Assembly (NCBI RefSeq): GCF_003352085.1
Contig: NZ_CP025804.1
Span: 4,464,001-4,528,000, forward strand
DNA from: Sulfitobacter sp. SK012
GTDB lineage: Bacteria > Pseudomonadota > Alphaproteobacteria > Rhodobacterales > Rhodobacteraceae
Direction of reading: 5' to 3'
Length of the DNA: 64,000 bases
Shown piece by piece: positions 54,954 through 62,180 of this stretch (the first letter of the stretch is position 1; every line of letters starts with the position of its first letter). The notes beneath the pieces were generated by a model. The model saw only the letters and a program-made list of their open reading frames with translations. It was not told the DNA's origin and ran no database searches. A program made the translations under genes and the position numbers.

Positions 54954-55931
54954 ATGGCGCAAACAATGACACAGAACCGGCCAAGTACCGCAATCGCTTT
55001 GCGGTTGGCCGCGATCTTTCTATTCATGGTGATGGCGGCGCTTATCAAAGCGTCGTCAGACACTGTCCCCGCTGGTCAGGCGGTTTTTTTTCGCTCATTC
55101 TTTGCCTTCCCAATCATCATTCTGTGGCTTTGGCAGCGCGATGATCTCAAGACCGGCTTAGTGCCCGTAAATCTCATGGGCCACATCTGGCGCGGCCTTT
55201 TTGGTACATTGGCGATGGGTCTGACTTTTGGCGGACTTGGCCTACTTCCCCTGCCCGAAGTCACTGCGATCGGGTATGCGACCCCAATGTTCACAGTGGT
55301 TTTTGCCGCTCTATTCTTGGGTGAGCGTGTACGGCTTGTGCGCCTGACTGCCGTGGTTCTGGGACTGCTCGGTGTCATGGTGATGGTGGCTCCGCGCCTT
55401 TCTGCGGATCAAAGCAGCCTAGGGACCGCCGCCACTATTGGGGCCCTCATAATACTCGTCGCCTCCGTTTTGCGCGCGCTGGTTCAAATTCACGTGCGCC
55501 GCCTCGTGAAAACAGAGCATACGGCGGCAATCGTCTTTTACTTTTCGCTTACCGCGACGTGCTTATCCTTTCTAACCCTCCCAATTGGCGCGATACTGGA
55601 CCTGCCTGCACTGCGGTGGGTGATACCCGGTCAAAATGCCCTGATCTTTCTGATCCTAGCGGGCCTTATTGGCGGTATAGCGCAGATCCTTGTGACATCA
55701 TCGCTACGCTTTGCGGGCGCTTCGGTACTTGCGCCGTTTGACTATTCATCCATGATCTTCGCCAGCGCCATTGGCTGGGTTGTCTTTGCCGAAGTCCCAA
55801 CTACCCCGATCCTGATCGGAGCGGCGCTTGTAATCGCCGGCGGGGTCCTCATCATTGTTCGAGAACGCCAGCTTGGCCTCGACCGCAGCAAATCAAAAGC
55901 CTCAGTGCCCCCCGCTGGCACACCCGGATAA
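54954..55931 (+). CDS. DMT-family (EamA) transporter
   Basis: About 325 residues with ten membrane helices in two EamA halves (IFLFMVMAALIKASSDTVP, LFGTLAMGLTFGGLGLLP, PMFTVVFAALFLGERV and APFDYSSMIFASAIGWVVF). DMT family exporters move amino acids or metabolites outward. ATG 54954 follows GAGAGGGC. It precedes cobO by 11 bases. No substrate is visible. Confidence 0.88.
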   Translation: MAQTMTQNRPSTAIALRLAAIFLFMVMAALIKASSDTVPAGQAVFFRSFFAFPIIILWLWQRDDLKTGLVPVNLMGHIWRGLFGTLAMGLTFGGLGLLPLPEVTAIGYATPMFTVVFAALFLGERVRLVRLTAVVLGLLGVMVMVAPRLSADQSSLGTAATIGALIILVASVLRALVQIHVRRLVKTEHTAAIVFYFSLTATCLSFLTLPIGAILDLPALRWVIPGQNALIFLILAGLIGGIAQILVTSSLRFAGASVLAPFDYSSMIFASAIGWVVFAEVPTTPILIGAALVIAGGVLIIVRERQLGLDRSKSKASVPPAGTPG

Positions 55932-55942
55932 GGAGCCATCCA

Positions 55943-56536
55943 ATGACAGACGATCACAAGCAAAAGATGCAAGAACGCCAAGCAGAGCAACGCAAAAAGG
56001 TGGCCGAACTTCAGGACCCAGAAAAGGGTCTGATCCTCGTCCATACCGGTGCTGGTAAGGGCAAGTCGTCATCGGCATTCGGCGTTGTCATCCGCGCATT
56101 GGGGTGGAAGCAAAAAGTCGGCGTTGTTCAATTTATCAAGGGCAAATGGAAAACCGGAGAGCGGCAGTTCTTTGACCGTTTGGGCGAAGTAACCTGGGCC
56201 ACCATGGGCGAAGGTTTCACTTGGGACACCCAAGACAAGGGCCGAGATATCGCCGCTGCCCAAGCCGCTTTTGACAAAGCTCGCGAAATGATGAGCAGCG
56301 GAGAGTATGACTTGATCGTCCTGGACGAGATCAACATTGCGATGCGCTACGATTACCTATCCATCGAAGATGTCATCAGCGGTCTGGATGCGCGTGACAA
56401 GCGGACCGGCGTGATCCTTACTGGACGCGACGCAAAACCAGAGCTGTGTAACTACGCTGATCTGGTTACCGAGATGACCGAGGTAAAGCACCCGTTCAAG
56501 GCTGGCATCAAAGCCCAGCGTGGGTTGGATTACTGA
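55943..56536 (+). CDS. cobO: Cob(I)yrinic acid a,c-diamide adenosyltransferase
   Basis: 197 residues. It attaches the adenosyl group to corrinoids in B12 synthesis and salvage. P-loop VHTGAGKGKSSSAFGVVIRA, WTM-like EGFTWDTQDKG, and LIVLDEINIAMRYDYL. ATG 55943 follows AAGGAGCC. Other cob genes are not in the window. It sits between two convergent DMT transporter genes. Confidence 0.95.
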   Translation: MTDDHKQKMQERQAEQRKKVAELQDPEKGLILVHTGAGKGKSSSAFGVVIRALGWKQKVGVVQFIKGKWKTGERQFFDRLGEVTWATMGEGFTWDTQDKGRDIAAAQAAFDKAREMMSSGEYDLIVLDEINIAMRYDYLSIEDVISGLDARDKRTGVILTGRDAKPELCNYADLVTEMTEVKHPFKAGIKAQRGLDY

Positions 56537-56549
56537 CATCAGAGATCTC

Positions 56550-57422
56550 TCATCCTGAGCGGTTCTGACGCCACAGATGCACCGCAACAGCAACGAGAAC
56601 GATACCGCCCCCGAGGAAGGTGTGGCGGCCCGGTGTCTCGGCAAATACGATCCAAACCCAAACAGGGGCCAGCGGCGCGTCGAGTGCGGTGATCAACGCC
56701 GTCTCGACCGCTGGCAAATATCGCGCGCCCAGTGAAAACAACGCCAGTCCCAGCGCCGAGTTGACCAATCCAAACGCGATCAGCAGCCCCATATCAGAGC
56801 TAGATACGGCTAGTGTCTCAGCAAAAGGCAGCGCGGCCAGCCCGCTCAACCCGGCTGACAATGCAGATGCGGCCATTATCGGAAGGGTTGGAATACGCCG
56901 CGAAATCACCATCATCGCAGCAAGCGCGAGCGTCATACCAAATGCCAACACATCTCCAAGCAGCGCGCCATCGCGTCCCAAGCCAACCATGATCGCCACG
57001 CCCACCAACGCAACAAGACTTGCCATCAACGCTCCGCGTGACAATCGTTCGCGTAGTACCAGCCACCCCAAAGCCGCAGCAACAAGTGGGACAGTGGCAT
57101 AGATTATCGCAACATGCGCCACAGTGGTAAGCCGCAGCGCAGTGATAAAACACAGCATCCCTGCGCCGGAAATGATGGCAAAGCCCCAGCCCGCGACGCC
57201 AAGCCGGGCGAATTCCCCAAATGCCTGGCGTCCTTGCAGGCCAAAAGACACAGCAAAGATACCTAGCCCTCCGAACAGCCCGCGCCAAAACAGCATCGAT
57301 CCTGTGTCGGCCTCGATCAGGCGGGTGAACAGGCCTGCGGTACTCCATGCCAGCGCGGCTGCAGTGACAAGGATCAGGCCCAGCCGGTAATCAGCTGCTG
57401 GCGTACGTGCGGTTTTATCCAT
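56550..57422 (-). CDS. DMT-family (EamA) transporter
   Basis: 290 residues, two EamA halves: LGLILVTAAALAWSTAGLFT, GMLCFITALRLTTVAHVAII, LPLVAAALGWLVLRERLSRG and APLAPVWVWIVFAETPG. It overlaps the preceding hypothetical gene by 8 bases (ATGGATAAAAC start), so both belong to one transcript. Probable exporter of unknown solute. Confidence 0.88.
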   Translation of the reverse strand: MDKTARTPAADYRLGLILVTAAALAWSTAGLFTRLIEADTGSMLFWRGLFGGLGIFAVSFGLQGRQAFGEFARLGVAGWGFAIISGAGMLCFITALRLTTVAHVAIIYATVPLVAAALGWLVLRERLSRGALMASLVALVGVAIMVGLGRDGALLGDVLAFGMTLALAAMMVISRRIPTLPIMAASALSAGLSGLAALPFAETLAVSSSDMGLLIAFGLVNSALGLALFSLGARYLPAVETALITALDAPLAPVWVWIVFAETPGRHTFLGGGIVLVAVAVHLWRQNRSG

Positions 57423-57867
57423 TCGCGGTTTTCCAATCGCCAGTTTTGTTCCACCATCGGTGTGGATTTTTATTGTCGTCTAAACCTTTGCCGCGACTTC
57501 GCAGAACTTCTTGAACGATGATGACGGGTTCATAATAACAATGAACCTCATAGATCGCCTCGATCACTCGGCGCAGCTTATCTTCATCGCGGGGCAAGAA
57601 CAGGCTCATTTCATCTACGCCGGGGCGTTTGCGAATGTCTTCTTCTGCACCAGTGGGCGTTCCTTCGCGGGGGCGGTAATATTCCTGTCCTGGCGCATGA
57701 CGATAGCCATTCATATTGGTCTTTCCATGCGCAAGTGGCTCAATGTCAGTGATGGCCTCAAATATGAGGTCGATGTCATCTATCGGAGCCTGAAACTTCA
57801 GCAGCCACATCATCTGCATTTCAATCGGAGTGGTGGCAAAACCGTGCTGGAGAATTGATTGGGTCAT
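57415..57867 (-). CDS. Hypothetical PII/NIF3-like protein, 150 aa
   Basis: 150 residues, soluble. The end has RRVIEAIYEVHCYYEPVIIV, resembling the AxxxxHPYEEP segment of the PII/CutA-like insert of NIF3 proteins. The N-terminus is FATTPIEMQMMWLLKFQAPI, with GQEYYRPREGTPTGA in the middle. The link to the NIF3 insert is by eye only. It is cotranscribed with the DMT transporter and divergent from a WYL regulator, with a 9-base palindrome between. Confidence 0.6.
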   Translation of the reverse strand: MTQSILQHGFATTPIEMQMMWLLKFQAPIDDIDLIFEAITDIEPLAHGKTNMNGYRHAPGQEYYRPREGTPTGAEEDIRKRPGVDEMSLFLPRDEDKLRRVIEAIYEVHCYYEPVIIVQEVLRSRGKGLDDNKNPHRWWNKTGDWKTANG

Positions 57868-57907
57868 GGTGTGTTCCTTGTGGTGATATCTTGGATCTAC
57901 CCAATCA

Positions 57908-57931
57908 CTGCTGACATGTATCTGTCAGCAG
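57908..57931. promoter_or_regulatory. Operator-like perfect inverted repeat
   Basis: CTGCTGACA and TGTCAGCAG flank the 6-base spacer TGTATC, 40 bases before the WYL regulator start and 41 before the divergent gene. The symmetry and place fit a binding site for that regulator controlling both directions. Confidence 0.6.
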
Positions 57932-57970
57932 GGTTGTGTTAGGCCCAACATCATCCAAGGAGGCCTATCC

Positions 57971-58639
57971 ATGCGATCCAGCCGTATGTTTGAAATCATC
58001 CAGATATTGAGGGCAGCGCCAAGCCCCCGAACCGCAGCACAGATCGCTGAGGCATTGGAGGTAACAAAACGCACCATCTACCGCGACATCGCGAGCCTTC
58101 AGGCGATGCGTGTGCCAATCGAGGGCGAGGCAGGCGTGGGGTATATCATGCGGCCCGGATACGATCTGCCGCCAGTGAACTTCGATTTGGAAGAAGCGGA
58201 AGCCTTAACGGTCGGTTTGAGTATGATCGCTAGAACCGGCGACAAAGGATTACAGCAATCAGCAGAACGCGCCGCGCGAAAGCTGGCCGAGGCAATGGCG
58301 TTCAGTGCGTCAGTTTATACATCAAGCTGGCCCCAAAATGTGCCCAAGGGCATCGACATGTCGCAGGTCCGCGAAGCGATCAGGTCAGAGCGAAAACTTT
58401 CGCTCAATTACTCCGATGCCACCGGACAGCAGACGCGCCGCACCGTCCTGCCTGTCGCCGTCATATATTATTACGATTCCATAGTGCTGGCTGCTTGGTG
58501 CGAAATGCGCCGCGATTTCCGGCACTTTCGGCCAGATCGCATCACTGAATTACAAATTTTGGAGGAACAGTTTTTGGGTCGCGGCATGGCATTGCGTCAG
58601 GCATGGGCCCTTGAGCACGCCGCAGATCTGTCGGGTTAG
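57971..58639 (+). CDS. YafY-type HTH/WYL regulator
   Basis: 222 residues. N-terminal HTH_11 MFEIIQILRAAPSPRTAAQI with RTIYRDIASLQAM, then the WYL domain: the WYL-like triplet is IYYYDSIVLAAWCEMRRDFR, followed by FRPDRIT. WYL domains bind small ligands or nucleic acids. It is divergent from a transporter pair and probably represses it. ATG 57971 follows AGGAGGCCTATCC. Confidence 0.88.
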   Translation: MRSSRMFEIIQILRAAPSPRTAAQIAEALEVTKRTIYRDIASLQAMRVPIEGEAGVGYIMRPGYDLPPVNFDLEEAEALTVGLSMIARTGDKGLQQSAERAARKLAEAMAFSASVYTSSWPQNVPKGIDMSQVREAIRSERKLSLNYSDATGQQTRRTVLPVAVIYYYDSIVLAAWCEMRRDFRHFRPDRITELQILEEQFLGRGMALRQAWALEHAADLSG

Positions 58640-58669
58640 GTGGGGAATGGCCCCCACCCGACCGTTCAT

Positions 58670-59539
58670 TTATTCGCGCACGAGCTTTTCGTAACGCGTG
58701 GCCACATCACGGGTCAGGCTGCCAACCTCAAAGTTATAGTCACCGATTTGACCAACCGGTGTAACCTCGGCCGCTGTACCCGTCAGCCAGCATTGCTCAA
58801 AGCCTTCAAGCTCTTCAGGCATGATGTGCCGTTCATGCACGGTGATTTGCTGATCACGCAACATACCAACGACAGTCTGACGGGTGATGCCGTTCAAAAA
58901 GCAATCGGGCTCAGGTGTGTGGACTTCACCATCCTTAACGAAAAAGATATTCGCGCCCGTCGCTTCGGCCACATAGCCGCGATAGTCGAACATCATCGCG
59001 TCTGAGCACCCCTTCGCCTCGGCTGCATGTTTGGACATTGTGCAAATCATATAAAGACCGGCGGCCTTTGCATGGCAGGGAATCGTTTCGGGCGAAGGCC
59101 GCTTCCATTTGGAAATGTCGAGCTTGGCGCCCTTCATCTTGGCATCGCCATAATACGCGCCCCACTCCCATGCCGCGATCGCCACGCGTACAGGATTGCG
59201 CGAAGACGCAACGCCCATATCTTCGCCAGCGCCTCGCCAAGCAATCGCACGCACATACGCATCCTGAAGGCCCGACGCCGCAAGCACCTCGACCTTGGCG
59301 GCTTCAAGCTCATCCACCGTATAAGGGATCTCAAAATCGACCATCTGAGCGGAACGTTTCAAACGCTCGGAATGTTCGCGCGATTTGAAAATCTTGCCGT
59401 TATAGGCGCGCTCGCCCTCAAAAACAGAGGACGCGTAATGCATCGCGTGGGTCAGGATATGGATGTTCGCCTCACGCCAATCAACCATCTTGCCATCCAT
59501 CCAGATGTGACCGTCCCGGTCGTTATAAGCGCCAGCCAT
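58670..59539 (-). CDS. ilvE: Branched-chain amino acid aminotransferase
   Basis: 289 residues, class IV PLP fold. It makes valine, leucine and isoleucine from their keto acids. Motifs: GKMVDWREANIHILTHAMHY, RAIAWRGAGEDMGV, PCHAKAAGLYMIC with the PLP lysine, and EATGANIFFVKDG with QTVVGMLRD further on. Normal length. It faces away from petP, with 164 bases between. Confidence 0.96.
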   Translation of the reverse strand: MAGAYNDRDGHIWMDGKMVDWREANIHILTHAMHYASSVFEGERAYNGKIFKSREHSERLKRSAQMVDFEIPYTVDELEAAKVEVLAASGLQDAYVRAIAWRGAGEDMGVASSRNPVRVAIAAWEWGAYYGDAKMKGAKLDISKWKRPSPETIPCHAKAAGLYMICTMSKHAAEAKGCSDAMMFDYRGYVAEATGANIFFVKDGEVHTPEPDCFLNGITRQTVVGMLRDQQITVHERHIMPEELEGFEQCWLTGTAAEVTPVGQIGDYNFEVGSLTRDVATRYEKLVRE

Positions 59540-59703
59540 GATAGTTCCTTTCCCGATCCAAAGATCTCTTTACGAAAATTGCGCAAATATAGTGATTTAG
59601 AGACATATAATTGCGTCAAACCTTAGATTCGATAGCCTTTCGGGGTTGGAGTGTCAACAACGCTGACATAAACTGCGCCAAGCAGTTAGGTAGGACGCAC
59701 ATA

Positions 59704-60213
59704 ATGGACAGGCGAGCATCGGTGACTTTGGGTGGTGAAGCGCTTTTGTTCTTAACGGACGAACAGCTCCGGCAAGGCGCTGAGGCGATGTTCTTTGCCT
59801 ATCGAGGTTTTACGGCCGATCCTGATCGCATTTTGGATGAACTGGCATATGGGCGCGCCCATCACAGGGCCATTTACTTCATCAACCGCGCGCCCGGAAC
59901 CACAGTAAACAATCTCCTGAATATCCTTGGGGTTACCAAACAGTCGCTAAACCGTGTCTTGCGCACCCTGATTGCTGATGGTCTCGTAGAGAGCACGGTC
60001 GGCCGTGCCGACAAACGCGAAAGGCATCTTCATTTAACAAGTACAGGACGCACATTGGAGCAGACATTATCGGACGCTCAGCGCGCACGGATGCGCGCCG
60101 CGTACAGAGATGCTGGCCCAGAGGCAGTTACAGGGTTTCGCACAGTGCTCGAGGCAATGATGGATCCAGAGATGCGCGCCAGCTACACCCGATTGAAGGA
60201 GCACGGCGTATGA
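59704..60213 (+). CDS. petP: MarR-family regulator (PetP-like)
   Basis: 169 residues. The winged helix includes TTVNNLLNILGVTKQSLNRV and GRADKRERHLHLT. Rhodobacter petP encodes a MarR-type protein next to petR. The pairing here (ATGA overlap) supports the name. In Rhodobacter these genes sit beside petABC, which here lies 13 kb away. Start ATG 59704 is chosen over the longer frame, which has no ribosome site. Confidence 0.75.
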   Translation: MDRRASVTLGGEALLFLTDEQLRQGAEAMFFAYRGFTADPDRILDELAYGRAHHRAIYFINRAPGTTVNNLLNILGVTKQSLNRVLRTLIADGLVESTVGRADKRERHLHLTSTGRTLEQTLSDAQRARMRAAYRDAGPEAVTGFRTVLEAMMDPEMRASYTRLKEHGV

Positions 60214-60911
60214 CCGCAATGGACGCACATCTGATGATCGTCGATGACGATGAGCGTATCCGTACGCTTTTGCAAAAATTCCTAATGCGAAACGGCTTTC
60301 TGGTGACTGCCGCTCGTGATGCCGCGCATGCCCGGCGCATCCTTGCTGGCCTCGATTTTGATTTGATCGTTCTGGATGTCATGATGCCCGGCGAAGACGG
60401 CATGTCACTGTGCAAGTCCTTGCGTGAAACCATGCAAACCCCGATCCTACTGCTGACAGCCAAAGGTGAAACCAACGACAGGATTGAAGGGTTGGAGGCG
60501 GGTGCCGACGATTACCTCGCCAAGCCGTTTGAACCCAAAGAGCTGTTGCTTAGGATCAATGCGATTCTTCGGCGTATCCCTGAAACACCAGCGGAAGACA
60601 GCGCGCCAAAGGTGCTGACGCTCGGCACCATTCGCTATGATATGGAACGCGGTGAGATGTGGCAGGGCGAAGAACTCGTTCGCCTCACAGCCACAGAAAT
60701 GCAGCTCATGAAAATTTTCTCGGCCAAACCGGGTGAGCCACTAAGCCGCTCGCATCTGGTTGAAGAGTTAGGCCGGGACCGCGGCCAGGCCCAAGAACGT
60801 GCCGTTGACGTACAAATCACACGGCTACGGCGCAAGATTGAGGCAAACCCGAAACAACCACGCTACCTGCAAACGGTGCGCGGCGCTGGCTATATGCTCG
60901 CACATGATTGA
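60210..60911 (+). CDS. petR: OmpR-family response regulator (PetR-like)
   Basis: 233 residues. Receiver domain HLMIVDDDERIRTLLQKFL with phosphoacceptor Asp in DLIVLDVMMPGEDG, and Lys in DYLAKPFEPKEL. Winged-helix output with RAVDVQITRLRRKIE and VRGAGYML. It overlaps petP by 4 bases. No sensor kinase gene adjoins, as in Rhodobacter petPR. It likely controls respiratory or cytochrome genes. Confidence 0.8.
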   Translation: MTAMDAHLMIVDDDERIRTLLQKFLMRNGFLVTAARDAAHARRILAGLDFDLIVLDVMMPGEDGMSLCKSLRETMQTPILLLTAKGETNDRIEGLEAGADDYLAKPFEPKELLLRINAILRRIPETPAEDSAPKVLTLGTIRYDMERGEMWQGEELVRLTATEMQLMKIFSAKPGEPLSRSHLVEELGRDRGQAQERAVDVQITRLRRKIEANPKQPRYLQTVRGAGYMLAHD

Positions 60912-61037
60912 GCGCTGACGACCAAGGCTCCGCCCGCCTAGAACCTGTAGAATTTTTTGGCCGATGCAGGATAAGGCGGTCTGGCCTTGGCTCATAGTGA
61001 GCCTTATGATGAGCCAACAGTAAAAAGAGAGACCGCA

Positions 61038-61280
61038 ATGAGCGACACCCCCGTTGAAGAAATGAACTTTGAAACCGCCATGGCCGAACTGGAAAAGGTT
61101 TTGGGCCAATTGGAACGGGGCGACGTGGCATTGGACGAGAGCATTTCGCTCTATGAACGCGGGGCGGCCTTGAAAGCGCGCTGCGAGGCCAAGCTGAAAG
61201 AAGCCGAAGAAAAGGTTGCTGCCATCACGTTGGATGGCGACGGCAACCCGACGGGATCTACGCCTGTCGAAGGGCTCTGA
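61038..61280 (+). CDS. xseB: Exodeoxyribonuclease VII small subunit
   Basis: 80 residues, typical size. NFETAMAELEKVLGQLERGD and LDESISLYERGAALKARCEA make the helical bundle that binds the large subunit XseA. ATG 61038 follows AGAGAGACC. It precedes ispA by 9 bases, the usual xseB-ispA-dxs order. Confidence 0.95.
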   Translation: MSDTPVEEMNFETAMAELEKVLGQLERGDVALDESISLYERGAALKARCEAKLKEAEEKVAAITLDGDGNPTGSTPVEGL

Positions 61281-61289
61281 AGTCCGGTC

Positions 61290-62171
61290 ATGAGCTTTTC
61301 GGAACGCAAACCTTTCCCGAGCGCTTTGGCGACTGCGGGCACCATGGCTTCTGTGCAGATCGATGCGGCGTTGGACGGCACATCCGGGCCGATTGCAGCG
61401 GCGATGATGTATGCGTCCCAAGGCGGAAAAGGATTGCGGGCATTTCTCGTGCTCGAGACTGCAAGGCTTCACCATATTGCACCATTGGCAGCAGCACCTG
61501 CTGCAGGGGCTATTGAGGCCATACAAGCTTATTCCCTAGTTCATGATGATTTGCCCTGTATGGATGACGATGACCTGCGGCGCGGCCGCCCGACCGTCCA
61601 CCGCAAATGGGATGAAGCAACGGCCGTTCTTGCAGGCGATGCGTTGCAAACCTTGGCCTTTGAGCTGGTGGCACAAACCGATTGCCCTGATGCCGGACGC
61701 CTTGATCTTATGACGAGCCTTGCAAGAGCTGCCGGCATTCGAGGCATGGTAGGTGGTCAGGCGTTAGATATCGCAGCAGAAACAGCCGATGCGCCTTTGT
61801 CCCTAGACGAAATCATAACGTTGCAGGACGGTAAGACTGGCGCGCTGATCCAGTGGTCCGCAATGGCGGGGCCACGGATGGCGCAGGCCGACACCGGGGC
61901 GTTGGAAACCTATGCCCGTAATCTTGGGTTGGCCTTTCAAATTGCTGATGACATCCTAGATGTTGAAGGAGACGTGGCCACTTTGGGCAAAGCCGTTGGT
62001 AAGGATGCGAATGCCGGCAAAGCAACATTCGTGTCACTTCTTGGCCTTGATGGTGCCAAGCAGCGCGCGCAAGGCCTTGTGGATGCCGCTTGTGACGCAT
62101 TGACTGTTTACGGGGATGAGGCAGAAACCTTGCGAGAGGCCGCGCGCTTCGTTATTTCCCGCAAGAGCTAA
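61290..62171 (+). CDS. ispA: Farnesyl diphosphate synthase
   Basis: 293 residues of the trans-prenyltransferase family. It joins DMAPP and IPP to farnesyl diphosphate. First Asp-rich motif VHDDLPCMDDDDLRRGRPT, KTGALIQWSAMAGPRMAQAD, and second motif AFQIADDILDVEGD. Dxs, the next gene, supplies the precursors from the same pathway. Confidence 0.95.
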   Translation: MSFSERKPFPSALATAGTMASVQIDAALDGTSGPIAAAMMYASQGGKGLRAFLVLETARLHHIAPLAAAPAAGAIEAIQAYSLVHDDLPCMDDDDLRRGRPTVHRKWDEATAVLAGDALQTLAFELVAQTDCPDAGRLDLMTSLARAAGIRGMVGGQALDIAAETADAPLSLDEIITLQDGKTGALIQWSAMAGPRMAQADTGALETYARNLGLAFQIADDILDVEGDVATLGKAVGKDANAGKATFVSLLGLDGAKQRAQGLVDAACDALTVYGDEAETLREAARFVISRKS

Positions 62172-62180
62172 GGGAACGTT

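Noticed and set aside
60825..61526. 233-residue minus-strand frame across petR end, xseB and ispA start
   Set aside because: It crosses three well-supported + strand genes and has no family features.
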